From assembly GCF_048128805.1 (NCBI RefSeq), contig NC_135999.1, positions 16,123,190 to 16,187,189 on the forward strand: DNA of 64,000 nt, given 5' to 3'. Shown piece after piece: positions 12,530-25,971 of this stretch. A program made the position numbers and the translations under genes. Numbering within the stretch: position 1 is the first letter of the stretch; each line of letters begins with the position of its first letter. Source of the stretch: Centroberyx gerrardi (Eukaryota; Chordata; Actinopteri; Beryciformes; Berycidae). Below the pieces are notes generated by a model. The model was not told where the DNA came from and did not search any database. It saw nothing but the letters and a program-made list of their open reading frames with translations.

Positions 12530-15368
12530 GCAGTCTTATGTTGCTGAGTTCACTTGCTAGGTTTTTCTTTTGGTGGATTGGAATTGGAAGGTAAAATAGA
12601 CAAATGTTTGAATATGTGTTTATGACTGAATGACTGCAATATATTGTTTTAATAAATATGTCTGTGGCAGTTTTGTGTTTTAAATAAATGTTACCTTTCA
12701 AAACTTAAAGAGCCTATAGTTTAAATCAATTTCACAAAAAGCAATTTGTCTTGCAGGGTCTGTTTTCACCAACAAGCCCCTGAAGGTCATCACAAACAGC
12801 AATCTGATCCAGCTTCTGGTCGAGGCCAGAGACGAGGGAGATCCCGTACGCTCTACTATTGCCTCCATAGATGTGCTGATTCTGGACACCAACGACCACG
12901 CCCCTCTCTTCCAGCAGGACACCTATACGCTCACTGTCCCAGAGGACACACCCACAGGCACCACCCTACTGACCCTCTTTGCAGAGGACCAAGACTGGGG
13001 CCCTGAAAATACCCACCTGGACTACGCCATCATCAGGGGAAATGAGGAGAGGCAGTTCTGTCTGGAAGTAAACATGGTTCACATTGAGAACCAGCAGAAG
13101 AACATAGGAAAACTTGTCCTGTGTAACCCTTTAGATCGTGAGACCACTGAGAGCTACACACTAACAGTGAGTGTGTCCGATCGAGGAACACCTCCACTGA
13201 ACAGCTCCGCTGTCGTCATGGTGACTGTGACCGATTGCAATGACAATGCCCCTGTATTTGTCAGTACAGAGTACCATGCCCAGGTGAGTGAGAACAGCTT
13301 AGCTGGTACCAGGCTGGTCCAGATCAGCGCTCAGGACCCTGACCTGGGAACCAATGGCCTGTTGCGTTACGACATTATCTCGGGGAACAGCAAAGGCCAC
13401 CTCAAGCTGGACCCTCAGTCTGGCCTTTTGATTGTCAACCGCTCACTCGACTATGAGGAAGACCCGAAATATACGCTGACCATTCAGGCGTCTGATGGTG
13501 GGGGATCATCTGAGGAACGTAAAGTGGCTTTTACAGTGGTCTTTATCACTGTGTTGGATGAGAATGATAACACGCCATACTTCATGTTCCCTACGTTTAA
13601 CTGTTCCGTGTTGGAGAACCTCCCTGCATTTACCCCCGCCTGTTCCATCCATGCTGTTGACAATGACTTGGGGCCCTATGGCCAGCTCACCTACTCCATC
13701 CTCTCCTCCTGCTTCATGGACTATGGCAGCGGCAGCCCTGAAAGGAAGGAGGTGTTTGCCATTGACCCGCACACAGGCGACATTCATACCAGACAGACCT
13801 TTGATTATGAGCGCGAGAGTGAGTACTGCTTTGTAGTGGAGGCCAGGGACAAAGGTGACAAGGCGGCCACAGTGAGGGTGCAGGTGACCATCAAGGGAGT
13901 GGATGAGTTCAGCCCCGTCTTCACCCAGAAGCAGTACCGCTTCCTCCTGCCTGAGAACGCCAAGCTAGGACAGACAGTTGGCTTTGTGATGGCCATGGAC
14001 CACGATGGAGGAGTGGACGGGCTGGTGGAGTACTCGCTGGTAAACCCCTCGCCATTTTTCTCCATTAACAAAACAATCGGTGCCGTCTTTGTGGCAGGTC
14101 CTGTGTATCGCAGAAGAGGCAGCCAAGCCAGAGAGGACATTGTGGAGCTGATGGTGTCTGCAGGCAGTCCCAGATTGGACTCCAGGACCACCACCTGCCT
14201 GGTGTCCATCAACATCTCCAGCTCAGCGGAGGCACTCATCGGGGTGCCCCTCAATGTGCACATGCTCACTCTGGGTGTCTCGCTATTCATGTTCCTCCTT
14301 CTCCTCATAATTTTTGTGGCTCTGGTTCTTCGGTACAAGATCAGAGAAGCTGCCATCAAAAAGGCCGCCGCCATTGCTACTAACTTGAACGACGGCACAG
14401 GCTCGTTCGGCAGATCGAGCAGCCAATCGTTAAACGCTGTCTGTCTGCAGGAGTTGAAACGGCCCAACAGCATATTGACAAAGAAGGACATATCCAACCC
14501 ATACAGGCATTCAGACTCAAGCGGTCGCGGTTCAGCAGAAGGTGAGACGGCGGAGGACCAGGAGATCAAATGGATTAATGAGTTCCCTTGCCGTAAAAGG
14601 GCTGGATCCATGCAGAGCAAACAGACGTCGGAGATCCTGAACTCTGCCATTCCAGGGGACAATATCTCCTGCCGCTCCATTGGGGCAGGGCCGGAGCACA
14701 CAGTATCCATCGGTAAAAGTCTAGTCACAGGGATGGCCAGTGCAGAAAGCCTCCACCACTTCAAAGAGGAGGGAGGGGGCGAGGCGCTCCTTCCCGCAAT
14801 GCTTAGGGTGGGGGATTTGGAGGAAAGCATTGGGTTGAGAGGGTACATCCCTCTCTTGGAAAGCCATGGCACCGCGGGGTCCCTCTCTTCACTGGTAGGT
14901 CCAGAGGAGCAGCTGCATGGTAGTTATGGATGGGACTACCTTTTGGACTGGGAGCCGCGCTTCCAGCCTCTGGCCTCCGTCTTCACCGATATTGCAATGC
15001 TCCCCGACGAGGAGCTTCAAGGCGGCCATGAGGACTTAGCAGCTGAGGCGAGCTGTCTCATGCACCCGCCGCCACTCATAACCGGAGTGGCTCAGCCCGG
15101 CATCAGGACTGTGCCTCCCCGGATGCCGGGGCGCATGGCTACGCTGAGCAGGAGGCCCTCGTACCCCAAATATGCCTATTCTCCCTTAGACAGGAACACA
15201 GGACTGACCCCTTCAGCCATGACCCCCAATTTCTCCCCATCGCTGTCTTCGCTCACCATCAGGACCCCCAGCGCCTCACCAGTGGTCTCAGAGACTGGGG
15301 TGGGGGGCATCAGACTAGACTCAGGACCGCTCACTGCAAGCCTCTTGGAGGCAGAAATACAGGTGTAG
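109..15368 (+). CDS. dchs2: Dachsous cadherin-related 2, 3' thirteen exons (5' partial)
   Basis: Giant type I membrane cadherin of the Dachsous family, which binds Fat-type cadherins between cells in planar polarity and growth control. Coding exons: 109-266, 426-1275, 1484-1723, 5375-5509, 7309-7518, 7897-8757, 8845-8958, 9687-9898, 10061-10212, 10362-10492, 10652-10938, 11285-11426 and 12757-15368. Every junction has a GT donor and AG acceptor, and all phases join to give about 2,033 residues ending at TAG 15366. Calcium-binding linkers of the DxNDNxP type recur near 735, 1088, 1607, 7369, 8061, 8376, 9806, 10429, 10894, 12882, 13229 and 13551. Two linkers are degenerate, near 8682 and 13891. 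A single hydrophobic helix lies at about 14260-14330, followed by a basic stop-transfer (RYKIR) and a tail of about 345 residues with a Ser/Pro-rich C-terminus typical of Dachsous. The tandem sfrp2 downstream matches the human DCHS2-SFRP2 order and favours dchs2 over dchs1. The N-terminal exons lie before the window. Confidence 0.85.
4194..4229. repeat. (GA)n microsatellite
   Basis: Near-continuous GA dinucleotides with one GATA interruption, inside a dchs2 intron. Confidence 0.9.
4999..5339 (+). mobile_element. hAT-type MITE with perfect 8-bp TSD
   Basis: A 341-bp element starting CAGTGGTTCTCAACGT and ending GGTTGAGAATCACTG, which are imperfect terminal inverted repeats of hAT-Charlie type. 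It is flanked by the perfect 8-bp direct repeat GTATAGAG (4991-4998 and 5340-5347), the duplication length expected of hAT transposition. It encodes no transposase, so it is non-autonomous. A closely similar copy lies inverted at 39633-39971. Its right end is only 35 nt from the dchs2 exon that starts at 5375. Confidence 0.9.
5540..5571. repeat. (CA)n microsatellite
   Basis: About 16 AC/CA units, starting about 30 bp after the dchs2 donor at 5510. Confidence 0.9.
7770..7855 (+). repeat. Probable LINE/SINE 3' tail with (AATCTTG)n
   Basis: The stretch reads through a TTGCACTTGACAATGACAAT core into about three AATCTTG units. An (A)TGACAATAAA-like core followed by a short tandem tail resembles the 3' ends of fish non-LTR retroelements. 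The family assignment is from memory of such tails and is not proven. It ends about 40 bp before the dchs2 exon at 7897. Confidence 0.4.
12477..12530. repeat. (GATA)/(GACA)n microsatellite
   Basis: Mixed GATA and GACA tetranucleotides in the intron before the large last dchs2 exon. Confidence 0.9.
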
Positions 15369-16590
15369 ACTGAACAAGACTGTGACGGGAAATACGCTTT
15401 GACATGGAATTGATTCATGACATTCAATACTTTAAATATTTTTTACGGGAATTGCCCTCTGGCACATGCTGTATTCACTGGACACTACATAATACAGATT
15501 CATGGGGGTGAAATCGGGCAAAGTTGTCAAATGAACAAAATACAGTTGTGTAATGACTTAGAGTGAGGTTCATTTCAAAACTTGCTTCTGTAATAAAACT
15601 AATATTTGGAAAAGCCTGAACTCAGTCTTGCATCATTATCTTATAATGCAGCTCTTTGAATAAGAGCAGATGTTTGAGTCAGCAATTAATTATTGAGTGT
15701 TTTATTGTAAACATGTTTGTATGTGAACAAAATGAAACACTTCGTTATTGCAGTTGGTTGTAGCCTTTAAATGGAAAATATTTCAGAGTTGGTTCAACTT
15801 TAATAATGAAAGAAAAAGGCAGCCTTGTTCTGTGGTTAACTCTATCTTATTGGAATCATAAAAACCAGGAGTTTGAATTAAGACCCTTTTTTTTGCCCCC
15901 TCTCATCCCATTCCTTAATATATTCTACCATTAAAATACCAGTAAAATCGCTCGTCAAACAGAACAAATTAAACAGATTAAATTTGAAAATTAGTAAGTC
16001 TTCCAAAGATAGAAAAGCCTCTAGCAATAATTTTATCAACAAACAAATCCTAGAGCTGCTTCACTGACACCAATTTTGTGGATATACTGTATAGACTTTT
16101 CCAGGGATATGGACCTGTAACTTCTGCTGTTACAGGTTAGAATGACAACTGACTTTCATGAAGCAGCTTCAGGTTTTGCCTGTTCAGGACATAGAAGACT
16201 AGAGTCCACTGGTTTCTATCTTTGGCAGAGTTCCACATTTTCCCCATTAATAGAAATGAATGGATCCCTTGATTATTTTTTGTGCTGACTGTAGGCTATG
16301 GGCACCTTGTTAATGAACAGCACTTTATTGTATGGTATGTACAATTTCCAAGGAATTGTATGAGTTTTAATATTAATAAACATGGAAACAACTTTGCGGT
16401 GAACAGACTTTGTCCTGTATTTTTTCAGGCTGAACATTTTACAAAATGTGATGTAGTACTGCTGTTTTTAATTCAGGATAATTTATTGACTTGTGTGTAT
16501 ACTGTTATTTTTGAAAGTCATGATTTCTTACAAATGTCAATAATGTCAATAAAAGTGTCAATAAAAATACAATTTAAAATAAAGCTGTGT
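15369..16590 (+). other. dchs2: dchs2 3' UTR with polyadenylation signals
   Basis: AT-rich non-coding sequence follows the dchs2 stop. AATAAA hexamers occur at 15592-15597 and as a cluster of three at 16548-16553, 16560-16565 and 16578-16583. The cluster is the likely distal cleavage signal and the first hexamer a possible proximal one. The extent of the UTR is inferred from these signals only. Confidence 0.5.
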
Positions 16591-19500
16591 ACCTCTAAGT
16601 AACATTTTATTCTCTTGTGGTCAGGATGTTAAAAATAAGACAAGGTAAATGTGCAAACAACGTTTCTGAGCTGTATTTCCACCACAGAGAACAACCCACC
16701 TAAGACTTTACTGTTGTGCTTCCCATGAAATATGATTGTTAGGAACCTGGAAGTCCCACTCTTTTAAATTCATTAGAGAAGGGAATTTGGGTTCCATTAG
16801 GCATTTTTCCCTAAACCCATTTTCCACATGACCACCCATGTGTATTTTCCTTTAACAGCGTTCAGGAGAGTCTGAAGTGAAAAGATGGTTTGAATCTATT
16901 TATATTACATTGCAGATAAGAAAAAAAACTTTTAGGAGAGGAATGCAATGATCCCCTAGTTAATAGCACCATCTTAAAGGGAAGAGAAAAGTGCTTATGG
17001 TTTGAAAAGGATGAATGTGAAGATCCCAAAGGCAGCTTAAAGTCATTTTACTTAGAGAAGAGTACAGTAGACAATATCTGCAATAACACCTTGTTGTGTA
17101 CTTCACACTATCCATGTATTGTGATCATTTGAACATACACTTTGTGTTGTTGAAAGATGCAGTGTGTGCTCTCTCCAAACTTTTTAGTAGCATCGGTGCT
17201 TGGGCAGTGACTGTGCAAGCTTGTATAATCAAACGCACTTCATGAATTTTACTCTGCTTGGCTTTAGAACAATGCTGATACTGACGAGCTGTCTGCTCAG
17301 TTTGGTCACAGTAATGGAAATGCTGCATCAGTTGTTCTATGTTGGAAAGTCACACTGCATCCACAGACTTGGCTTTGTCAGGAATAAACTACTGGTGATC
17401 ACAGATCTCTCTTACTGGCCCAGTGTTCACCCATATATTCAGCCATTTGTAGTCTTTGTAGAGATGAATGTCAAACTACCCAGCATCAATGCATTTTCTC
17501 TTCTACTATTTAATTAGCTGAAAGTTTATTGAAAAAATTGTATTGTTGAAATTGGCAGTTGAAGTGCAGGATCCCTCATTTATTCCTGTCAAATGCACCT
17601 TTTCATTATGTTTCATTATCCTTATTTTCATTATATATTCATTATACTGTATTGTAGCGCCCATATGGCCTCCAAAACTCCTCATAAATGACACCTCTAA
17701 CAATCCTTTAACAAGCTGTGTTGCCTTTCCCTTCTATTGTCCGTAACAGTGATCTGAACATCCAAGGATTTTGCTACTCCAAGAGCAGTAAAGAAATACA
17801 AAGCAATTCAACATGGCTCCACTTGGTCTGCTGTTAATCCAAATATGCTATCGGCAGGGAACACATGCCGGTAGAGGCTGAGAAGCTGAAATTGTTATCA
17901 GATAGTTTCATAAAAGATAATAAACAGTCAGGCCCAGGCCATACCAGCCAAGTGCGTCCTGCGTGTAGTCACTGATAGGTGCATTATTTATTGACTCAGT
18001 TCGGAGTCCCCTCTGTACCTGCTTAGTGGGTTTTGACAAGCTCTGCACCCTCCTGTATTTGTGATTTCAGTGGGTCCTTGGCCTCGGGAGCCTGGCGATG
18101 GAAGAGATCTCTCGCCATATCAAGTGATCTGGCCAAACAAGCATCTGTGTGTCTCAGCACATAGCTCAACAATCACGGTCCCCACAGCTGGAATAAAGAG
18201 CTCCTCAGTGACTCTTTCTCAAACAGCGCCTGTCACTCAATCAGCCAACAACATTTGGAAAAGAGTCAGGAGGCCTGGGGGCACAATAAGGTTCCTCTGT
18301 ACTTATACAGAGACACAGGATAGTGTCTGATTTTTGGATTGGCAGAGAACACCGTTTTATGTACAGCATGTGTTTGAGATAATTCGCACTGTTTTACGAG
18401 GCAGACAAGTATTTAAATGGTTGGAAACTGACAGCCATTCCCAATGCAGATGTCACTTGAGAAAAAAGATATTGCTGGACAGAGCAGTGTCAAACAGGCA
18501 CAGTTGAAACAAGGCAATCAAATAATGATTTCCTGCTTCCAGCATAATGTACGATTATCTGTATTAGATCATCACTTGTCAAGGGTGAGATCACAACTTT
18601 CCCCCAGAAGTGTCTTCCCTTCAGAGCAAGGGGGAAAGATGATTGCCTCGCGTCTGACCGATGTTCAGTGCTTATGCTCGTCTGATGTTCACTTGGAAGG
18701 GGATGTGTTGTGACAAATCCAACACAGCTGCGCTCTCATCCTGGCTTGGATTTCATACTCATCTCTCTTTGCTTTCTTTTGAGATATGCATTGGCTTCTA
18801 AACAAGTTCTGCATTGTGGTTGCTGGCTTGTATCTGAGGAGACCTGGGGCTGCGTCATGCACTGTAAGAATTTAGTTTGCATTCACTTGGCAGAGCAACG
18901 CCAACACTCACATGTGGAGGGGGGGGGGGGGGTGCAGTCTGGGTGACAACTGATTTTGTAATGATTTGGTCCTAGACTGTTTTCATACCCAGTGTTTGGA
19001 TCGAACAACAAATCTAACCACAAAGTAAGACAAACAAGTCTTGCACATTTTAGATTAAATGCTTTCTATTCATGGCGTTAACAGTCAAAAAATGTGACAA
19101 AAAATGTGAAATGTGAAACATTTACCAAAAATATTAAACGCTAACAGGTATTCTAAGTAGTGGAAATTATGTTTTCCAACTGGGCCAAATCTGGACCAAA
19201 AATGTGACTTGCTGTGGCCTATAGTTGAGCATTCATGTAGACATATTTTTTGTGTTTACTGCCTGTTATTTCCCATGTCTCTTGAATACACAATTATGTT
19301 TAGCTAAACTGGCAGTTTTAACATAGATGAAAGGTAAATCAAATTAAATGTAATTGCACCAGCCTGATCCTGGTTTGTTATGGTTTGGTGTCAGGAGGAG
19401 AACAGTGGATTGTTAGACTTTCACTGGATGCTAACAGTAAAATGATTACCTTTGTGTATGTGATGCAGATTTGTATGACCTGTGCATAAGATTTCCATTA

Positions 19501-21276
19501 CAAAGTCCACCTGTTAGAAGAGCTATACATCGACTGTCTGGGAGCTCTGAACTTCCGAAGTTCTCTGTCTAACAAAAAAGATGGTATAGGTTATAGAATG
19601 AGGTCAGATTGATATGTGCAAAGTGAAAACAGCACAAGCAGTTCTTTCCGTCTTCAAAAGAGATGTTTAAAATAGGTTTAAAATATGTATATTCTGTTAA
19701 CCTGCACAAGTTCTTCAGAATGGAAGCAAGAGATGGGAAACAAGAGAACTGCCTGCTGGTCAGTCAAACCTAACACCACCATGTAGTGATGAAATGCATA
19801 TTATAATAATCCCCAAAACATTTGTTCATTTGTTTGGCAGCACCTTGTGTCTGGCTTGCCTGTATGAGGAGATCAATGGAGAGTTTGTGCCAGTTGTGTC
19901 ACTATTCCGAGAATGAACACCCACAGGTATTTGTGATTATTAAAGAAAAACACAGTTTGAGTCGGGAGTTTTTCTCACATTTGTATTTTTGGACACAAGC
20001 GACAACAATGAGTAGTTGGACCAAAACACACAGATTATTAAACACAGCTTTCAGGAATGAAAATTTCAGATGCCGAGGACTTGAAAGAAGCCAATTCATT
20101 GTACAACTTTGTATGGAAAAATCAGACATTTTACTTCAGTGATGTCATCCACGATTTAGTCATAACAAATTGAGCACAATTGCAGTGATTGTTAGACTCG
20201 GTGAGGCCGACAAACACATCGAATGCAGTTAATTGGCAAAGTTTGGGTTTACGGCAGACCTCAGAATCTGTTTACCGTCTATCAGCACTATTGTGGCGAG
20301 GGAAATATATTATGGCTGCTCCATCATAAATCACCACAAGGCCCTTTGACTCCAGACAATCAGCATATGTGCAGAGTCTCAATATTTTTCCTGAGATCTG
20401 TAAGTTAGTCTAAGCTGTCTTGCTGAAACATTGTATAAACATTGTCACACTGAGAGCATGCTTTATGCTTCATTTGCAAGCTGGAAACAATCCAAATGTT
20501 TTCTGTTTTCGCTCTCTCTTTTTTTTTCCCCCCAAAACAAAGGGGCATAGTTGACGACCAGCTGAAGAAAGAAACGTTAACCACCAGGAATATGAGTAAA
20601 CCTGCGATTTAGTAAGACCTAGTCTCATATCACCGGACCGATAATGAATACAACTTTAGCATGTATTTACAATAAGACTTATATCTCATCACAAACATAT
20701 TTTTCTCACGGCCATGTTTAATCTTCACCAAGGGATCACAATGCAGTTTACATAAAGAATTCATTACAGAATAGGAATGTGAATGAGTAAGCCGCACTTG
20801 GTGACCATAGCTTACCTCTGTTTTTATCAAAACCATGTGGAACATCTTTTCTATGCTTTTCAGATGTTTGACAAGTGTGTGGGACGATATATGCCAGAGT
20901 GCGGTGCTGTGCCTGTTCCTGATGGAAATTAATATAGACATGATGTGGGATTGCTGAGTAGAGCTGGGAACAAGGTTTTGAAGTGGGGATGGTAACATGC
21001 AGCATGTAGACATCGGCTTGTTGCTTTATATGTGATTTTCAAGCTCTTATCTAGGCTTTTTTTTTTTTTTGCATTTTATACCTTCTTAAACAATTGAAGA
21101 GTTCCATTCAAAACCACTATATATACACAATTTAGAAAAAAAAAAAACATTACATAAGCATTCAATATCTCTATTTTCTCTTTTTTATATCTAAAAAAGT
21201 TATTTTGTGAACCACAACCCGAACCCAAGTTACCCACTATCCTTTAAAAAGTAACATAATCAATCATTACGTAAGA

Positions 21277-21340
21277 GCAGACAGACAGACAGACAGACAG
21301 ACAGATAGATACTTTATCCTGGAGGGAAATTAAATTCAAT
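21277..21340. repeat. (GACA)/(GATA)n tract with repeat-like flank
   Basis: GACA units followed by GATA and then ACTTTATCCTGGAGGGAAATT. Fish genomes often carry a similar ACTTTAT...GGGAAATT tail next to GATA arrays, so this may be the end of a dispersed retroelement. The family is not established. Confidence 0.5.
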
Positions 21341-23238
21341 AAGAGTAGGTGTCCCTTTTTCCAAATTGTGGATATCTAATTATGGAATGAAACTCTTCAA
21401 AATTGTTCAACAGGTGGACAGATCAGATCCTCAATACTTGCTCCGACAATTTGTACCCAGGAGCCCACCAAACAGCCTTGACATTACAGTAGAGGCCTTT
21501 GCTGGGAGCGCAGTGGGCTGGGGGTCGGACCCCCACTCCCACACACACATATTGCAGTCAGTCCTAGACCCCTTGAACAAGACGAGTGGGGCGAGGGAAA
21601 AGGAGCTTTGTTGGTGGAGGGCAGGAGAAGGAGGGTCAAATGGGCTTTGGATGTCTGAAGGAGCCTCAAGCATCACATTTGGGTCCAATCAAATCAGTGA
21701 TGTTTTTTGGCCACAATATATAAAACAGATGGACCAAAAATAGCAGGGGTTCAATTCTTTGGTAGAGTGAAGAAATAGCATACTTGTTCTGTTCAAGTGA
21801 TTGATCCTACTTTGCAACTTTCCTTTCATTTTATGAATTGTTGTCTGTTCATGTTTCATATTATGGCAATAATAACTGAACTCGGCCCTGAATTTCTTTC
21901 CACTTAAAGTGGCAATGCGTTGTTTTAAAATTCTCACTCTTACCATATAATCAGTTTGATTCCAATTCTGATTATTTTCATGTTTCTTCTGCTGAATGTT
22001 TATCTGTAGCATGTGTGGCCTAGTGCTAACAGTCATAATATCCCAACCTTTGGCCTGTATGTAATGTGAGGCCTAATGGATTAACCGCAGACTGGAGTGT
22101 GAATGCCACCTTAAAAGTGTCTCTGGATGTAGAAAGCTGTCTCACACCCTCAAATGACCTGTAACCCTTCAGAAAACCAGAGGGGGGTGAAGTGAGCTGC
22201 GAGGGTTTTCGGGGTGGGGGGTAGATGGGTAGCCACAAGGTGAAATCACCGGGACAGGTGCTCCCTACTGGGCTTCCACTCCCAGTGCAAGAGGCCTGGT
22301 TCTCCGGTGATGGATGGGTCTGGCTGGGATGCCGGGCTCCCTCGGGGCAGCCGGCACAGCAGGGGAGGCACCATCTGGGAACAGAATGTCAAGGCTGGCC
22401 CGGGGTTGGAGATTTACGCCCCAACCTCAGGTTCAAATGGCTGCTTCTGACGCAGCAGAGACAAGGTGACAGTGACAGCTTTCCTCCCCTCCATTCCAAA
22501 AAAAGAGTCCATCCATTATTGTATTTGTGAGGAGGATGAGGGAGATCAAACAACTTAAGGGTCAAGTTTTTCCAACCTCTCTCTCTCTCTCTTTCTTTCT
22601 CCCCTCAGTGTCTACCCTCCCTCTCCGTGTGTGTCATGAAGGCAAACCTTGAGCATGACAGGTAGCAACAGCCACAGATGCAAGCTGTCAATCTTCTCAC
22701 TGTTGCCAATTTTGTGCGCTTGTGTTTGCCTTGCTTAATCGGGTTCAGGTTACATGTAAAGAATCAATATGACAGAGAGTTGATGTTCTGTACCGTACTG
22801 AAAATGGTGGAGGGAACAAATAGATATTTCTTCTACCTCCACACTCAATAACATGAGTACAGTAAGGCCAGACATACTGGAACGTCCCCAACCAGACAGA
22901 GAACACGTCCCAAGTCTTTTTGTGCTAACAGAATTTATTCCTCTTGTTTTCCACAGCCCACTGAATAACACATAGCCAAGGTTTTTCCAAACCAAACATA
23001 CACACACACACAATCCAGCCACAACAATCACATGGAGTAAACCCAGGTGGTGAGCAGCACAAGTTCATCCACTGACCAATGAAGTCTCCGTTGGTTAGCC
23101 CAAGGTAATAAGAATCAGAGGCCCCAGCAGTTTTTGATGGGCCTATTAGTGCCTTGGCTGTACTGGGAGGTTGGAAGGGGAGAAGTATTAAACAATTAGG
23201 GCCATAGACGCAGATGTGGGAGAAAGAAGGGGAAAACA

Positions 23239-23242
<4 letters not shown>

Positions 23243-23310
<68 letters not shown>
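23243..23310. repeat. (TG)n microsatellite
   Basis: Uninterrupted TG dinucleotides for about 68 bp, then CGTGCGTG. The open frames across it are repeat translations only. Confidence 0.95.
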
Positions 23311-23314
<4 letters not shown>

Positions 23315-25908
23315 CGTGTTCATGTGTGTTTCGGGGATTCCCAGGCCCAAGAAAGTGGTCGCATAGGACTATGAGCAGTGTCCCATGTGGAGCTCATTTC
23401 ATCCCCTTACTAGCATATCTGCAGGCTCTAGATGCATGTGGCCCATATGACCCATGCAAATGCAGCATACCTGCTGTACAGACTGTGTGTGGCATCCTCA
23501 CATGGCTGCGAGAGTTGGGAAATCCTTCAGAAGAAATGGCCTCGATCCAAATGAAATGTTTACTTCAGCTATCCATCTTTGTAAAGTTAATGTCCAATGT
23601 TGATTAACTTTGTAAAATATCCCTTTAGGAGATGAAAAAAATGAACAAGATGGCTTCCAAATGACTGCTGCTGTGCTTGCCTGAGAATTTGTTTGGAACT
23701 TCAGCCACTAAAAATCTCAGCGCTCCTAATTATCTTCATGAACCTGGGTTTGCCAGAATTTTTTTATTAAGTTTATAATCAACATCAAGGAACAGAATTT
23801 GACTCTGGACTCTTGATTTTGCCTGAAGCCATATTTTCCTGGGCCTTGGGCGTTATAGGCTTCAGGCTTCAGAGCGTTCCAGTGAGCTCAGTGCGAATAA
23901 ATCAGAAGCCTCTCGAAATGACAAGCAAGAGCAGGGGAAAATGTGAGAATGGCGCAGTGTCACTTGCATAGGTACGTGAGTTATTATCAACAAGAAGAAT
24001 TCTACGCAGAGTTTATCCAACAAGCAAGAAGTGGCTTCATTAGTGTTGTTCAGATTATCAAGGATTCAGCCAATAGAAGAATAGACAATATGACAAAGGA
24101 AATACATCAAGACAAGTTCCCTGTTCACTGAGGAGGAGGAAGATGAGCAGAAGAACTTCAACTCCACACTGTGTTCTGATTGCACCAGAAACAAGACTGA
24201 CATCAACACAAATGTGAAAACCTCATATCAAATCACACATATACAAAATAAATGTACCTTCAAAAAGTATCTGAAGCGACACTGACAAGGCTAACCAACT
24301 GAAAACATTGATTTTTAACAAACCTTGCATCTCCCATGTCTAATATTTTGGCCTTAATATGGATTTAACTAGTCTCCTATCTCCTGATGAGATGATTCAT
24401 ACTTGTTACATTTCTCGAAATATTATCTAGTAATATCTATGTCCATTAAAGCTGCACTAAGCAAGACTTTCATGTAAAAATACATCCATCTTATCGGTCT
24501 AAATCACAAAGTGAGGCTACAACAGAGAAGTGCGTACCATCTCCACTATTTGAGACCTGTAGATTCGCCCTATTTGCCCAAAAGAAATTTTGGTGTTGGG
24601 TATGTACACTTCCCCACCCACTGGAAGTGACAGACTGAAACTTAAGAATGAAATGCAAACTGTTTCCTGAACAGCAGTGAATGAGCGCTTCGTCCACAGA
24701 AAGCTGGACTCACCAATGTTAGATATTTTGCCTCTCCCGCCCTTTTGGTATAAAGCATCACAGACAAAGTTTTTCACAGTTACCTCTCGTTGCTATTTGG
24801 AGCTGCCAACATGGGAAGTTTCCCAGTGTTGCTTTATCAAGTGTATTGTCAATCAGTCTTGCATTGTCTCATAAAGTATTTTTTCGGACCGCAGGTGGAC
24901 TAGTGGTCACTGAGGCATCAGCAATGTGGATCCAAATAAACAACATCTGATTTGATTATTACTTATGCATTACACTCACGCTACATCACTCTTAAAATTA
25001 TTTCAAATAATAGATAACTAGTTTGGAAGCAATAGGTTCAGAATAATTCAGAATTGAATGGTCTGCATTCTAACACATCAGCTATGTGGTTTAACATTTT
25101 GTATATGCACTGAGATATTTTATTCTGCTCCTTTGGCAGAGTAATGTATGTGGGTCTACAGACCATCATTTTCAGCAAAAAATAAGGCAAACAAAACAGA
25201 TTCTTACCATCTTGACACTGAACAAGTTTGTCACTCGTTGCTTACTATTTCAGTTGTAATAGCAGCCCTAAAACTCAGGCATTGAGCATGGAATGGATTA
25301 GAATAAATCTTATATTCAAGCTTTGTATATACTGGATGTGTCATCTGAGAGGGCATACGTAAGTTTTGGCAGTATAAGGCAGAGCCAGAGCAATGTTTTG
25401 GTTGGAACGCTAACTTGATATTGTGCCATCACCATAATTTAACCAGGATTGTCAAGCATGGGTTTGGAGAATATTTAATTTAGCACCACAGTGAAAGATA
25501 AGCTGGCTGACTACAATAAGCATGGCCGTATTTACTTTCTGCTAACTCTGATCTTGTGCAAAAATACTCTAAAACAAGAAATATCATTCATGGGGCCGGG
25601 CTTCTGTCTTATCCCTCTGTGGCAAATACAACCAGAACGTCAAACAATTAGAGCATGAGGACTTTGAAGGAGGTCGTCTAGCTGGATGTTTGAGGTTGGA
25701 AATGCCCTCAGCGTTAAAGGGGAGCCATCATTTAGTGAACGTGTGGCCAGTTTTTAAGTGCGTGTGCAGTGATGTGTCTCCCGAATGAGTTTAGGATAAT
25801 GTTGGGTCTTTTCCTCCTCCTCTCAGCAGGACTCTGCAGGTTTAATGTGCACTGCCTTGGGCTTGTTCCATCCGCCTCCACACCATTAGCCAAACACTCA
25901 CTCTCACT

Positions 25909-25969
<61 letters not shown>
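25909..25969. repeat. (CA)n microsatellite
   Basis: CA dinucleotides with one TA interruption near 25934. Confidence 0.95.

Positions 25970-25971
<2 letters not shown>

Noticed and set aside
12477..12530. Regular tetranucleotide array considered as a CRISPR-like repeat
   Set aside because: Units are 4 bp with no spacers. It is a GACA/GATA microsatellite.
13805..14872. Minus-strand open frame of 355 codons
   Set aside because: Antisense of the large last dchs2 exon. The plus frame carries the cadherin repeats and transmembrane helix.
21366..21743. 125-codon open frame in the intergenic interval
   Set aside because: No family resemblance, splice sites or coding signature. It overlaps a minus-strand frame of similar length, as expected by chance in GC-richer DNA.
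22225..22530. 101-codon open frame in GC-richer intergenic DNA
   Set aside because: No recognisable domain and no supporting promoter or splice context.
23242..23607. Open frame starting in Cys-Val repeats
   Set aside because: Translation of a (TG)n microsatellite followed by non-coding sequence.
24450..24880. Possible dispersed repeat or SINE starting TTAAAGCTGCACTAAGCAAG
   Set aside because: The opening resembles common fish repeats, but no inverted ends, target duplication, tRNA-like boxes or second copy in the window could be found.
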